The notes: generated from the letters alone by a model not told the origin. A DNA stretch of 64,000 bases from Methylovulum sp. (GCF_028687615.1 NZ_JAQTZU010000020.1:1-64000), one strand, 5' to 3'; positions 10,748 to 20,897 are shown, counted from the first letter of the stretch. Made by a program: numbers and translations.

Positions 10748-10968
10748 TTCAATACATCCCAATCTGTCAACGCCACAGGTTCAAAAGGCTCTTGATAATC
10801 AATTTTTGTGTTCCGCAAAGGATATTTAGTTTCTGGCAGTGTTTGTTGTTGCTCTTGGGACAAGCCTAATCGGAATTTATGAATCAAATTATAAAGCTCA
10901 GCGAGCTTATCAGCAGGGATATGGTTAATTTCATTGAAAATTTGTTCTTGTAATAACATTTTCTGCAC
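10744..10968 (-). CDS. Antitoxin of the PIN toxin pair (DUF2281/VapB-like)
   Basis: A 74-residue protein with an N-terminal helical segment (QIFNEINHIPADKLAELYNLIHKF) and the C-terminal EPFEPVALTDWDVLK, a tail typical of small antitoxins paired with PIN toxins. The tail normally binds the toxin, and the N terminus usually binds the operon promoter. The stop overlaps the toxin ATG as ATGA, so the two would be made from one transcript. Family assignment rests on the tail and the partner. No DNA-binding fold is obvious by eye. Confidence 0.7.
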   Translation of the reverse strand: MQKMLLQEQIFNEINHIPADKLAELYNLIHKFRLGLSQEQQQTLPETKYPLRNTKIDYQEPFEPVALTDWDVLK

Positions 10969-11032
10969 ATTTTTAGAAATTTATACCGCATCTAAATCCA
11001 GTAATAGGGTTTTTCCTTATTGGTATTCGCGT

Positions 11033-12109
11033 CTAAGTATCAGATTTCGAGTTATACACCGTTATCAAACACCGGCCTTGTCGTTTACTGATATACATGG
11101 CCTTATCCGCGTTGTTCAATAACACTTCAATGGTGTCGCCATGTTCAGGAAAACTGGCTATACCAATGCTTGCGCTGAGTTTAATGTATTTAGATTGATG
11201 GCGGATTTGTGTGTTATTGAACTCGTCAACAATTCGTTGGGCCACATCAATTGCTTCATTCTGGTCACAATCCGTCAGGAATACTGCGAATTCATCACCA
11301 CCATAGCGGGCGGGAATATCACCATCCCTCAGCACCGAGACTAGACACTGGGCAATATTGGTCAATAATAAATTACCCGCTTCATGACCATAATCGTCAT
11401 TAGTCTGTTTTAAATTATCAGCATCTATCATCAGCACCGATACTTTCCGATTGTGGCGTCTAGCCTGGTTAAGCAATTTTTTTGCAACGGAATTAAATGT
11501 CCTATAGTTAAATAATTTGGTTAACTCGTCTATTTCGGATTCGGATTTAAGGATATTAAAACCGCTTTGAATATCAGAAGTCAGCATGGTTGAGATATAG
11601 CCAACCAAAAGCATCGGAAAAAATAGCATCAACACATCGCTACTGCCAGCCATGGAAAATAAAACTTCAATATTATTTTGATAAAAATTATTTTCTAAAT
11701 ACACAAAAATAGAAAAAATCAGGCCAACTTGCAATAAGGTGACTAATTTACCTAACGTGATGGCACTGGCAAGCACTGGCAATAAGTAAAGGTTGAACAA
11801 TGGGCTTTGCAGTTTTCCTGTGTACCATATCACCCAACTGATAAAAACAATCATCACCCAACTTTGGAAAGCAATTTTCCATTGTTTTGCTTCTTTAAAA
11901 AAATCCCAATATTGAAAAGCGGCGACACCTAACGCATAAATACAAGCAGCCAGTACAACCAGATTTTTTTCGGCATTTTCTACTTTTCCGACAACTAAAT
12001 AAAATAATATCAAAACTAATAGAAGCCATTCGATTTCACCTAAAGTCCGCCTAAAACTATTGATGATTAGAGGTTCAGTATTTAGTTTGTAATAATTGTT
12101 TTTTTTCAT
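11033..12109 (-). CDS. Membrane diguanylate cyclase (GGDEF)
   Basis: Makes cyclic di-GMP from two GTP, controlling attachment, motility or biofilm formation. The first about 185 residues hold five or six hydrophobic segments (for example WLLLVLILFYLVVG and WVMIVFISWVIWYTG), a sensor-like membrane domain of no family I recognise. The C-terminal half is a GGDEF domain: DELTKLFNYRTF, DADNLKQTNDDYGHEAGN, and the active-site RYGGDEFAVFL. An RDGD sequence five residues before GGDEF fits the RxxD inhibitory site, so product inhibition is likely. No EAL domain. It stands alone, divergent from speA. Confidence 0.93.
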   Translation of the reverse strand: MKKNNYYKLNTEPLIINSFRRTLGEIEWLLLVLILFYLVVGKVENAEKNLVVLAACIYALGVAAFQYWDFFKEAKQWKIAFQSWVMIVFISWVIWYTGKLQSPLFNLYLLPVLASAITLGKLVTLLQVGLIFSIFVYLENNFYQNNIEVLFSMAGSSDVLMLFFPMLLVGYISTMLTSDIQSGFNILKSESEIDELTKLFNYRTFNSVAKKLLNQARRHNRKVSVLMIDADNLKQTNDDYGHEAGNLLLTNIAQCLVSVLRDGDIPARYGGDEFAVFLTDCDQNEAIDVAQRIVDEFNNTQIRHQSKYIKLSASIGIASFPEHGDTIEVLLNNADKAMYISKRQGRCLITVYNSKSDT

Positions 12110-12691
12110 TTCGAAGTCAGTCGCCTCAATGATTTGCTTGCAATCCAGTATAGCGGCTTTACACCTTTATCGGAACAGCTTAGCCTCTTGAAAAACGGCA
12201 AAAAAATGAATAAATCATGGGTTGTTTGTGCAAGACATTTATTAGATTGGAAATTATCAATAGTTTTCGAACGGTTTTTCGCTTTTAAAACCTTAAATGC
12301 GGGCGATGATTACTGCCTTGTACAACATATTTACCGACTCTTTACGCCTATCAAAGCCTATCATCCGCGTATATACTCAAACTATATACCTTAAACAAAC
12401 GTCAGAAAAACAGGGTCAGGCATATCATTCCTATCGAAAACCATTGTTACCACCTTAAGCCTGAACTACACTTTAACTGTTTAACCGTGGGAACTGTCAA
12501 TGTATTCCACCAACGTCAACAACCTAAAGAGCAATTCCTAAAAGACCCTTTGGTAAAAACAAAATGGGTGATACTTCATAGTTATCGTAATTGCTGAAGC
12601 TGGGCACTTGACCATCAGACTCAAACAAATCTGCCATCCCATTTCTACGGCTGTGATTGCCGAATTACACACTTCTCACCGGAGCCAATAA
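12110..12691. other. Intergenic gap between diguanylate cyclase and speA
   Basis: About 580 bases that should hold the divergent promoters of the two flanking genes. One short plus-strand frame (12134-12394) has no recognisable features and no ribosome-binding site. I see no repeat, RNA gene or clear promoter hexamer pair. Confidence 0.5.
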
Positions 12692-14521
12692 GTGAACTTA
12701 ACCAACTGGACTATCCAGCAATCTGCACAAACCTACGCCATTGATTTATGGGGTGACAGTTACTTCTCGATCAATGAAAACGGGCATGTCTGCGTCAAAC
12801 CCAGTGCCGATAAAGCCATCGCCCTGGATTTGTACGAAATTGCCCAATCTCTGAACGACAAACAATTGTCCTTGCCCGTGCTGGTGCGTTTCACCGACAT
12901 CCTGAAAGACCGCGTCACCCGTTTGGACAATGCCTTCAAAAATGCCTGTGCCAAGTTGGAATACACGGGCAAGTACACGCCTGTCTACCCTATCAAAGTC
13001 AACCAGCAACGGCAAGTGGTCGAAGGCATACTGGCGGCGGACAATATCGGTTTGGAAGCGGGCAGCAAGCCGGAATTGCTGGCGATCATGGCCTTGTCGC
13101 ACCAAGGCGTGGTGGTCTGCAACGGCTACAAAGACCGCGCCTATATCCGCCTCGCGCTGATTGGCCTGAAAATGGGCTTGAACCTGCATCTGGTGATAGA
13201 AAAACCGCTGGAATTGGAGCTGATTATCGAAGAAGCGGCCAAGCTGGACGTGCAGCCCGTGTTGGGTGTGCGTGTACGATTGTCCAGCATCAGCGCGGGC
13301 AAATGGCAAAACAGCGGCGGCGAAAAATCCAAATTCGGCCTTCATGCCTACGAAGTGTTGCAATTGATCGACCGCCTTAAAAAAGCCAATTTGCTAGCTT
13401 GCCTAAAGTTGATGCACTTCCACATGGGTTCGCAAATCGCCAACATCCACGACATCAAAATCGCCCTGAAAGAAGCCGGACAATTTTATGTCGAATTGCA
13501 CCGCCTAGGCGCGGCGATAAAAATTGTCGATGCGGGTGGTGGTTTGGGCGTGGACTACGATGGCAGCCGTTCGCGCAGAGAATCGTCGATCAACTACAGC
13601 CTGGACGAATACGCGCACAATATCGTCCGCAGCTTCGCCGACATTTGCGCCGAAAAGCAAGTGCCGCAACCGGACATCATCACCGAATCAGGCCGCGCCC
13701 TGACCGCGCACCACGCCGTACTGATCACCAACGTCACCGACATTGAATCGGTGTACAGTAACGATAAAGCCGCGCTGGACGTAACGGACAACCGCAACCT
13801 GGTCGAAGCCTACCACGACGCCTATTTCCAATTGTCCGAAGCCCGCGCCAAATTCGCCCGCGACAAACTCAGTATCAATCGCTTGGCGGAAGCCGAAAAC
13901 GACTACGCGATTTTCTGCCAACAACTGCAAAATTCGCTAAACCCGAACAACCAGAACGAAGCGGAGATTTTGCAGGAACTCAACGAAAAGCTCGCCGACA
14001 AGATTTTCTGTAATTTTTCCTTGTTCCAGTCCCTGCCGGACATCTGGGGTATAGACCAAATCTTCCCCATCATGCCCATCCATCGTTTAGACGAACAACC
14101 CACCCGCCGCGCCGTCATCCAAGACTTGACCTGCGATTCCGACGGACGTATCGACCAATACATCGACGGGCAAAACCTAGAAAAAACCCTGCCAGTGCAT
14201 AACATCAACAGTGAAGAGCCGTATCTGATTGGTTTTTTCATGGTCGGCGCCTACCAGGAAATCTTGGGCGATATGCACAACCTGTTCGGCGACACCCATT
14301 CCATCAACATCAAACTCGACGACAACGGCTACCATTTCTACGACCTGCAAGAAGGCGAAGACGTGTCGGAATTGCTGGATTATGTCCATATCAGCAGCGA
14401 AGAACTCAAAGCCGCGTTTAGGGAGAAATTGGCGAACAGTGATTTGAGCGACGGGCAACGCCAAGAGTATGAACAGGAGTTGGTGGCGGGGTTGAATGCT
14501 TATACTTATTTGGAGAAATAG
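12692..14521 (+). CDS. speA: Biosynthetic arginine decarboxylase SpeA
   Basis: PLP enzyme converting arginine to agmatine, the first step of the agmatine route to putrescine and spermidine. The 609-residue product has the SpeA layout: N-terminal WTIQQSAQTYAIDLWGDSYF, the PLP lysine in YPIKVNQQRQVVE (about residues 99-111), the glycine-rich VDAGGGLGVDYDGSRS, and the C-terminal FFMVGAYQEILGDMHNLFGD with the substrate-binding region. The start is GTG at 12692, with GGAG at 12681-12684 at good spacing. It is slightly shorter than the Escherichia coli enzyme and has no operon partner. Confidence 0.96.
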   Translation: MNLTNWTIQQSAQTYAIDLWGDSYFSINENGHVCVKPSADKAIALDLYEIAQSLNDKQLSLPVLVRFTDILKDRVTRLDNAFKNACAKLEYTGKYTPVYPIKVNQQRQVVEGILAADNIGLEAGSKPELLAIMALSHQGVVVCNGYKDRAYIRLALIGLKMGLNLHLVIEKPLELELIIEEAAKLDVQPVLGVRVRLSSISAGKWQNSGGEKSKFGLHAYEVLQLIDRLKKANLLACLKLMHFHMGSQIANIHDIKIALKEAGQFYVELHRLGAAIKIVDAGGGLGVDYDGSRSRRESSINYSLDEYAHNIVRSFADICAEKQVPQPDIITESGRALTAHHAVLITNVTDIESVYSNDKAALDVTDNRNLVEAYHDAYFQLSEARAKFARDKLSINRLAEAENDYAIFCQQLQNSLNPNNQNEAEILQELNEKLADKIFCNFSLFQSLPDIWGIDQIFPIMPIHRLDEQPTRRAVIQDLTCDSDGRIDQYIDGQNLEKTLPVHNINSEEPYLIGFFMVGAYQEILGDMHNLFGDTHSINIKLDDNGYHFYDLQEGEDVSELLDYVHISSEELKAAFREKLANSDLSDGQRQEYEQELVAGLNAYTYLEK

Positions 14522-14535
14522 TATTTTGTGCTTAC

Positions 14536-14645
14536 TCTGGTTCCCAAGCTCCAACTTGGTAACCCAAGTCAGAAGCTCTAGCTTTGAGAATGGCAGGAAG
14601 CTAGGGCTTCCCAGCCCGCATTCCCAAGCCACAGCTTGGGAATGC
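14536..14645. repeat. REP-like palindromic repeats after speA
   Basis: Contains a clean hairpin GCATTCCCAAGC (14618-14629) with GCTTGGGAATGC (14634-14645), and just before it a decayed copy, GTTCCCAAGCTCCAACTTGG. The core TTCCCAAGCT recurs in the repeat at 28689-28720, so this belongs to a dispersed family. It could also act as a 3' stabiliser or weak terminator for speA. Confidence 0.65.
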
Positions 14646-14940
14646 GCGGGATGCTGATTTTTATTGGGCAGCTAGGGCTTTTCACTTCCGTCGCAGGTTT
14701 GAGCCGAAGGGAGAGGTCATTTATGCAGGTAATACCGGTCTTAAACTCGTTGATGCCCACCTCAACGGCGGATCGGTTCCAACCCAACACATCTTCGGCG
14801 GCACGGTGCTTTCCGTCCAGCAAGGACAAGGTGGCATCGCCCATTGCACAGCGCCTGCCAGGGATCAAGCCAACCAAGCGCGAAACCAAAGCCACCACTT
14901 CCTTAGAAATTCCGTTTCGTTCAAGAGTTGACGTTTTCAT
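14578..14940 (-). pseudogene. Transposase N-terminal remnant
   Basis: A 120-residue open frame whose first about 85 residues (VVALVSRLVGLIPGRRC, AEDVLGWNRSAVEVGIN, KTGITCINDLSLRLKPATE) resemble, from memory, the N-terminal helix-turn-helix part of ISAzo13/IS630-type DDE transposases. The catalytic domain is missing. The last about 35 codons run into the palindromic repeats at 14618-14645. No terminal inverted repeats of a whole element are seen. Family naming is tentative, but a truncated mobile-element gene is the best reading of this gap. Confidence 0.5.
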
Positions 14941-15188
14941 CTGTGGGACTCAATTATTACACTTAGTCATCATTGTACGCGGTATGTTGGTTATTGCTGC
15001 TTCCCTTATGGCAATACTGAAAGTTTTTAAAGATACCCAAAAAGCCAAACAGCCACTTGTGTGATATAAAGATTAACTAGAAGGCTGGCTTCTGGTATAT
15101 TCATTATCAGCGGAATGAGATTACAAGAGCGGATATGGCTCTGTTTTAAATAGAATAATAAGAAATTTACTAAAGGAGAGATGTCGTT

Positions 15189-15623
15189 ATGACAGAAATA
15201 TTATTTATCCTAACTACTATTTTTGTTGCGTATGTGATTTACAGCATTGTCAATGAGCAGAAAGCATCAATCAGTTCCATCCGGTCGGGGCCTTCCGTAC
15301 CAATGGTTACTGAAGAAGCGAAGCTTGATGTCGTTATGGAGAAAGAGGCGGTGCCAGTTGTTGGTAAAGTAACGGTCAATGCGCCTTCAGCGACCACCAA
15401 ACCGGTGGCAATACCCAAAGGTAGTGTCCGTGACCCTAAAACCGGAGAAGTGGTGGCGGTCGCCAATAATTACCGCTTTACCAAACGCTGGATAAAAGAA
15501 GCTTTGGTTACTGAGGGCTTGCTGGATAAAGTTTATAAGAACAATGAGTTGGATACTACGGCTGAAACGGTCATCAAAACGGCATTAACGGCGTTTGCGG
15601 CGATGGACAAATACCGCACCTAA
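15189..15623 (+). CDS. Small membrane-anchored protein of unknown function
   Basis: 144 residues. One N-terminal hydrophobic segment (ILFILTTIFVAYVIYSIV) is followed by a polar linker rich in V, T, P and A (about 25-80), then a more ordered C-terminal part (TGEVVAVANNYRFTKRWIKEALVTEGLLDKVY) to residue 144. I do not recognise a family. The start ATG at 15189 is preceded by AGGAG (15174-15178). A three-codon frame ATG TCG TTA TGA at 15181 ends on the main start as an ATGA overlap, so ribosomes may begin at either site. Its 3' end overlaps the convergent pilR end by four bases. Confidence 0.75.
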   Translation: MTEILFILTTIFVAYVIYSIVNEQKASISSIRSGPSVPMVTEEAKLDVVMEKEAVPVVGKVTVNAPSATTKPVAIPKGSVRDPKTGEVVAVANNYRFTKRWIKEALVTEGLLDKVYKNNELDTTAETVIKTALTAFAAMDKYRT

Positions 15624-16954
15624 TTGTCTAGATTAAGTTTCTTCAGACGGTAACGGAAGGAGCGGAAAGATAAGCCCAGTTGTTTGGCGGCAGCGGTCTT
15701 GTTCCATTTGTTGTCTTCCAACGCGGCAGATATGGCTTTTCTTTCAATATCCTCCAGATAGTCTTCCAAAGATCCCTGTGCCGGATCATAATCTGCCTGA
15801 GTTGTCGTTTGTGGGCTGCTAACCGGCAGATTTAGGTCATCAACTTCAATATTTTTACCATTGTATAAAGCCAGCGACCGTTCCAGGATATTCTCCAACT
15901 CACGCACATTGCCGGGAAAATGGTACTGTTGTAAAGCCTCTTGTGCGCTGGGCGATAATCCTGGGCTATTATCGCCCGTCAATCTTGCCAAAATATGCCC
16001 GGTGAGCAAAGGAATGTCATCAATGCGGTCACGCAAGGGTGGGATGCAAAGGTCAATAACATTAATCCGATAATACAAATCCTGGCGAAAGCTGCCTTCT
16101 TGGACCATATTGGCAAGATTGCGGTGCGTGGCGCTTAACAGCCGGATATCGACCGGAATTTCCTGATGCTCGCCAACCGGGCGGATTTTTTTCTCTTGGA
16201 TGGCGCGTAATAACTTCACCTGTAGTGAAAGTGGCAAGTCAGCCACTTCATCAAGAAATAAAGTGCCGCCTTCAGCCGCTTGGAACAAACCTTTCTTATC
16301 GCTGATTGCCCCGGTAAAACTGCCTTTTTTATGCCCGAAAAATTCGCTTTCTATCAATTCATGCGGAATCGCCCCGCAGTTTATCGCAATAAAGGGCTGG
16401 TCACCGCGTGAGCTTTGCTGATGGATCAAGCGGGCAACCAGTTCTTTGCCGGAACCTGATTCCCCGCTGATATAAACTGGAGCTTGGCTACGTGCCAGCT
16501 TAGTGATTTTCGTGCGTATCTCGCGCATGACAACTGATTCACCCAGCAACGAGTGGCGCATTTGCTGGTTTTTTTCAGTATGGGTATCGGACAGTTTCAA
16601 CGCGCTTTTGATTAACTGCCTGAGCACCGCCAAATCCACCGGTTTGGAAACAAAATCAAACGCGCCTTTTTTCATCGCTAAAATCGCCGTGTCCATACAG
16701 CCATGTGCAGTAATGACGGCAACCGGCATGGGGGCCTGCATGGCTTGGATTTGGTCGATTAATTCCAGGCCGTTACCGTCAGGCAGGCGCATGTCCGTCA
16801 GACAAATATCAAAAACATGGTTTTGTAGTAGCGTGTTGGCCTGCCCAAGCGTGTAGGCGCAATGGGTTTCGATTCCCATCCTACTCAGCGTGATTTCTAG
16901 TAATTCCAGAATATCAGGTTCGTCGTCAACGATTAATGCCAATGGTTTATTCAT
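15620..16954 (-). CDS. pilR: Sigma-54-dependent response regulator PilR
   Basis: NtrC-family activator that, when phosphorylated by PilS, switches on sigma-54 promoters, classically the type IV pilin gene. The 444 residues comprise a receiver domain with phospho-acceptor Asp54 in CLTDMRLPDG and the late motif FDFVSKPVD. An AAA+ domain follows, with Walker A GESGSGKE, the sigma-54 contact loop KKGSFTGA and LFLDEVADLP. A Fis-type helix-turn-helix (NKTAAAKQLGLSFRSFRYRL) ends the protein. Its start overlaps the pilS stop, giving a coupled two-gene unit. The PilR name rests on the receiver sequence and on the matching PilS. No pilus genes are in view. Confidence 0.9.
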   Translation of the reverse strand: MNKPLALIVDDEPDILELLEITLSRMGIETHCAYTLGQANTLLQNHVFDICLTDMRLPDGNGLELIDQIQAMQAPMPVAVITAHGCMDTAILAMKKGAFDFVSKPVDLAVLRQLIKSALKLSDTHTEKNQQMRHSLLGESVVMREIRTKITKLARSQAPVYISGESGSGKELVARLIHQQSSRGDQPFIAINCGAIPHELIESEFFGHKKGSFTGAISDKKGLFQAAEGGTLFLDEVADLPLSLQVKLLRAIQEKKIRPVGEHQEIPVDIRLLSATHRNLANMVQEGSFRQDLYYRINVIDLCIPPLRDRIDDIPLLTGHILARLTGDNSPGLSPSAQEALQQYHFPGNVRELENILERSLALYNGKNIEVDDLNLPVSSPQTTTQADYDPAQGSLEDYLEDIERKAISAALEDNKWNKTAAAKQLGLSFRSFRYRLKKLNLDN

Positions 16955-18579
16955 ATTTCAATCAGATTTTTTTCAGCGTTCAGCATACAGAGCCGGAAGC
17001 ACCCTCGGTTATTGTCAGCTAAATAATAACTTAATTTAGCCTGATTGAGTTCAGCCAGTTCTTTGGAAATGTACAAACCCAAACCCGTGCCATTCGGTGA
17101 CGTGGTAAAAAAAGGTTCAAAAAGGTTTTTAAGATGTTGATGGCTAATGCCGGTACCATTGTCTATCACTTCAATATAGGGCAGTTCCTGAAAAATAAAT
17201 GATTGGACAAGGATGTGGCCTAATTCCGGTTTTCCGTATTTCAACGCATTTTCGCACAGATTATTTAAAATTTGCCTTAAATGGTTAGGATCAATAAACG
17301 CATACAGCGGTGTCTGGTTATGGACGAGTTCGAATGAATGGGCATAGTGTTGATGATGCGACAAAAAACTTTTCAAGTAATTATCGAGCCATGATGTGAG
17401 TTCTAGCCGCTTTCTCTTGGAATCGTGGCGTTTCGAAACCCGCAAAATGTCTTCAATAATGACATTAATGCGGTTAGATTGAGTTTGAATGATATTGGTC
17501 AAGCGACGGTCACCGGGGGGCATATCGACAGATTCCGCCAGTAATTGCCCGGCGTGGCTGACGGCCGCTAGCGGATTACGTATTTCGTGGGCGATACTGG
17601 CGGTTAGCCGTCCTAAAGAGGCCAATTTACCTTGTTGGACACGCTGGTTATAGAGAGCTATGTCTTCAAGGATAATCATGTAAAAATTGTCATAATGAGT
17701 GGACAACAACATGAAACGGAACCTGATTTCCGATTGGTTGGTAATCGGTAGGGAGACAGTATCGGCTTCTGGTTCGTTTAGCCAAGTCGAAAATGCCCGT
17801 GATAATTGTGGGGAAACATCGCTCAGATGGTTGGGGGATTTGTCCAGATTGGCCAATCTTAACGTGGCTTCATTCACCATTAGGACGCTTTGTTCCTGGT
17901 CGATAATAATGATGCCGGATTGCAGGTTCTGGATGATGTATTGGTTGAGGTATTCGAGATTGACAATCGTTTTTTGCTGTTGATCAGCCAATTGCATGCT
18001 GTCTTCACTATGTTTGGCGAGCACATAAGATAATAAGGCAATGGTAAAATAAGCCGCGCCCAGCATCCCAGTGTAAGTATAAGAGCTTGGATCGAAACCA
18101 TGCAGTTGATCCGTAAAAATCCGTTCGGCCAGTATGGACAGGCTCGCTATCGCGGCAAACAACACCGAACAAACACCGCCGATCAGTAACCCGCCAGAAG
18201 CAATGGATACTGTGATTAGAATGCCGAGGCCGCATTTAATGCCGCCACATGCGTGCATTAGCAAAGTGAGCAGAATAATATCAGTAAAAATAAGCAATTG
18301 CGCTTGCACCGTATAGGGTGTTAATCGCCAGAATACGCAGACCACCGAAATGATGGTCAGCAACCAATAACTTTGGCTGCTGTATATGTACAATTCGTTG
18401 TAATAACCGCTTAGCAGGGACGAATCAATCCGCTGATAAATCAAGAGAATAAATAGCGTTGCAAGAACAAGGCGATAAATCAAAAAAACTTTTAACAGCG
18501 TCCAGGCTTGCTGTGCAGGAATACTATAAGCTTTGGAAAAAGGGCAGGGATAAAGCCTATCGGGAGAATTTTTAGTCAT
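16951..18579 (-). CDS. pilS: Sensor histidine kinase PilS
   Basis: Membrane sensor partner of PilR. Residues 25-190 contain about six transmembrane segments. A PAS-like domain (about 205-310, IIQNLQSGIIIIDQEQSVLMVN) follows, then the HisKA box SIAHEIRNPLAAVSHAGQL with phospho-acceptor His331. The HATPase part has N, G1 and G2 boxes (NNLCENALKYGKP, EVIDNGTGIS, GTGLGLYISKEL). Length 542 fits the PilS family. It overlaps pilR by four bases and is transcribed away from sucC. Confidence 0.9.
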   Translation of the reverse strand: MTKNSPDRLYPCPFSKAYSIPAQQAWTLLKVFLIYRLVLATLFILLIYQRIDSSLLSGYYNELYIYSSQSYWLLTIISVVCVFWRLTPYTVQAQLLIFTDIILLTLLMHACGGIKCGLGILITVSIASGGLLIGGVCSVLFAAIASLSILAERIFTDQLHGFDPSSYTYTGMLGAAYFTIALLSYVLAKHSEDSMQLADQQQKTIVNLEYLNQYIIQNLQSGIIIIDQEQSVLMVNEATLRLANLDKSPNHLSDVSPQLSRAFSTWLNEPEADTVSLPITNQSEIRFRFMLLSTHYDNFYMIILEDIALYNQRVQQGKLASLGRLTASIAHEIRNPLAAVSHAGQLLAESVDMPPGDRRLTNIIQTQSNRINVIIEDILRVSKRHDSKRKRLELTSWLDNYLKSFLSHHQHYAHSFELVHNQTPLYAFIDPNHLRQILNNLCENALKYGKPELGHILVQSFIFQELPYIEVIDNGTGISHQHLKNLFEPFFTTSPNGTGLGLYISKELAELNQAKLSYYLADNNRGCFRLCMLNAEKNLIEI

Positions 18580-18747
18580 TTATTTATTAACAATAGCGTT
18601 TTATGGAGACTTGGCTAGAATATCGAGGCCATTGCCAGATACAAAAGCAACGGTAGCAACCGAAGCCTATCAAATTTATAAACATTCTAACTAAATAACG
18701 CAAATGAAGCCGCAATCATTTTTTAACCACCCCGTCAGGAGTAAATA

Positions 18748-19917
18748 ATGAATATCCATGAATATCAAGCCAAACAGTTGTTCCAGCAATACCGCATTCC
18801 TGTTCCTGAAGGTAAACAAGCGGTAACGCCGGAACAAGCTGTAGAAATTGCCAAGGGATTGGGTGGCGATGGCTGGGTGGTAAAAGCGCAAGTCCATGCG
18901 GGTGGAAGAGGTAAAGTCGGCGGCGTAAAACTGGCGAAAACAGCGGCTGAAATCGACGAATTTAGCCGCGATTTGCTTGGCAAACGTCTGGTGACCATCC
19001 AAACCGACGCAACCGGTTTGCCGGTCAATTCCTTGTTGATAGAAAATATTTATCCGATCCAACGCGAAATGTATTTAAGCCTGTTGCTGGACCGTGCCAG
19101 CGAACGCTTGATCTTTATCGCCTCAGCCGCCGGCGGTATGGACATAGAAACCGTTGCCCATGAAACGCCTGAGAAGATTATTTCCGTGCAAGTCCATCCA
19201 GCCGCCGGACTGCAAGGCTACCAATGCCGCAAAGTGGCGTATGCGCTGGGCTTGCAAGGCCCGCAACACAAGGCGATAACGGCCATCATGCAAGGCATGT
19301 ATGATTTGTTTTTAGCCAAAGACGCCAGCCAGATTGAAATCAACCCGCTGATAGAAACCGACAGCGGCGATTTGTTGGCTTTAGACGCTAAAATCAACTT
19401 CGATGACAACGCTATCGCCATCCATCCCGATATTCTGGCGATGAAAGATGCCAGCCAGGAGGATGACAAAGAAAACGAAGCGCAACAATTTGGCTTGAAC
19501 TATATCACCCTGGATGGCAACATCGGCTGTATGGTCAATGGTGCGGGCTTGGCGATGGCGACGATGGATTTGGTCAAACTCAAAGGCGGCTTGCCCGCCA
19601 ATTTCCTGGATGTCGGCGGCGGCACCAATGTCGAAAAAGTCTGCGAAGCCTTCAAATTGATTTTGTCGGACGGCAACGTCAAAGCCGTGTTGGTAAACAT
19701 CTTTGGCGGCATCGTCAAATGTGACGTGATTGCCCAAGGCATTTTGGAAGCCATTAAACAAATTCATGTCGCCGTTCCCGTCGTTGTCCGCCTGGAAGGT
19801 ACAAACGTCGAACAAGGCCGTGAATTATTGAGCAACACCGGCTTGAATATTTATCCGGCGGATGATTTGGCGCACGCGGCGGAACAAGTCGTCGCTTTGG
19901 CGGAGGCAGTGGCATGA
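18748..19917 (+). CDS. sucC: Succinate-CoA ligase beta subunit
   Basis: ATP-grasp subunit of succinyl-CoA synthetase (TCA cycle, substrate-level phosphorylation). 389 residues, the normal SucC length, starting [20 protein letters not shown]. The nucleotide-binding [19 protein letters not shown] and the metal-site QIEINPL are both present, and the C-terminal ligase domain has [16 protein letters not shown]. An AGGAG site (18737-18741) precedes the ATG. In some methylotrophs related genes encode malate-CoA ligase (mtkA) of the serine cycle. No serine-cycle genes are adjacent here, so SucC is preferred. It overlaps sucD by four bases (ATGA). Confidence 0.9.
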   Translation: MNIHEYQAKQLFQQYRIPVPEGKQAVTPEQAVEIAKGLGGDGWVVKAQVHAGGRGKVGGVKLAKTAAEIDEFSRDLLGKRLVTIQTDATGLPVNSLLIENIYPIQREMYLSLLLDRASERLIFIASAAGGMDIETVAHETPEKIISVQVHPAAGLQGYQCRKVAYALGLQGPQHKAITAIMQGMYDLFLAKDASQIEINPLIETDSGDLLALDAKINFDDNAIAIHPDILAMKDASQEDDKENEAQQFGLNYITLDGNIGCMVNGAGLAMATMDLVKLKGGLPANFLDVGGGTNVEKVCEAFKLILSDGNVKAVLVNIFGGIVKCDVIAQGILEAIKQIHVAVPVVVRLEGTNVEQGRELLSNTGLNIYPADDLAHAAEQVVALAEAVA

Positions 19918-20780
19918 GCATATTGATCAACAAGGACACCAAAGTGATTTGCCAAGGTTTCACAGGCAAACAAGGCACCTTCCATTCTGAACAAGCTTTG
20001 GATTACGGTACGCAACTGGTCGGCGGCATAACCCCCGAACGCGGCGGCGAAACCCATTTAGGTTTGCCCGTGTTCAACACCGTCCAAGCTGCCGTTGACA
20101 GCACCGGCGCAACCGCCAGCGTCATCTATGTGCCACCGTTTTATGCCGCCGATGCGATATTGGAAGCGGTCGATGCGGGTATCCAGCTCATCGTCTGCAT
20201 CACCGAAGGCATCCCCATCTTGCAAATGCTGCGCGTCAAAGCGGCAATGGCGGGCACCGGTGCGTTGCTGATCGGTCCTAATTGCCCTGGCATCATCACT
20301 CCCGGCGAATGCAAAATCGGCATTATGCCCGCGAAAATCCACAAACCCGGCTCTATCGGCATTGTCTCGCGCTCCGGCACCTTGACTTACGAGTCCGTCC
20401 ATCAAACCACCGCCCAAGGCTTAGGCCAAAGCACCTGCGTCGGTATTGGCGGCGATCCTGTGCATGGCATGAACTTCGTCGATGTCCTCAGCCGTTTCCA
20501 GGAAGATGAACAAACCCAAGGCATCGTCATGGTCGGCGAAATTGGCGGCGGCGAAGAAGAAGATGCCGCCGATTACATTAAAGCCCATGTCACCAAACCC
20601 GTCGTGGCGTATATCGCCGGACAAACCGCACCGGCAGGTAAACGCATGGGTCATGCGGGGGCGATAGTCACCGGCGGCAAAGGCACGGCGGCGGGCAAAA
20701 TTGCCGCGTTGAAAGCGGCGGGGATTGAAGTGGTGAGTTCGCCTACTGAAATTGGCGTGGCTATGAAGGCGTGTTTTTGA
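19914..20780 (+). CDS. sucD: Succinate-CoA ligase alpha subunit
   Basis: CoA-binding and phosphohistidine subunit of succinyl-CoA synthetase. The 288 residues show the N-terminal Rossmann CoA site ([19 protein letters not shown]), the [19 protein letters not shown] segment, and the active-site histidine in [18 protein letters not shown] near residue 247. The start overlaps the sucC stop. Tight translational coupling fits the equal stoichiometry of the two subunits. The operon ends at the hairpin at 20898-20930. Confidence 0.92.
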   Translation: MSILINKDTKVICQGFTGKQGTFHSEQALDYGTQLVGGITPERGGETHLGLPVFNTVQAAVDSTGATASVIYVPPFYAADAILEAVDAGIQLIVCITEGIPILQMLRVKAAMAGTGALLIGPNCPGIITPGECKIGIMPAKIHKPGSIGIVSRSGTLTYESVHQTTAQGLGQSTCVGIGGDPVHGMNFVDVLSRFQEDEQTQGIVMVGEIGGGEEEDAADYIKAHVTKPVVAYIAGQTAPAGKRMGHAGAIVTGGKGTAAGKIAALKAAGIEVVSSPTEIGVAMKACF

Positions 20781-20897
20781 TTAACTTAAACTCCCCCCGG
20801 CAAAGCTTGGTGCTGGAGAGCTGAACCTATCAAAGCATCTAATCTAGGGTGAATTTGGTAGTATTTTGAGACTATTTTACTTGTAAGGGTTTCAAAT

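Noticed and set aside
12134-12394. 86-residue open frame upstream of speA
   Set aside because: No ribosome site, no recognisable domain, and it lies in a region needed for promoters.
18748-20780. Malate-CoA ligase (mtkAB) instead of succinate-CoA ligase
   Set aside because: Lengths and motifs fit SucC and SucD, and no serine-cycle genes are adjacent. A phylogeny could still revise this.
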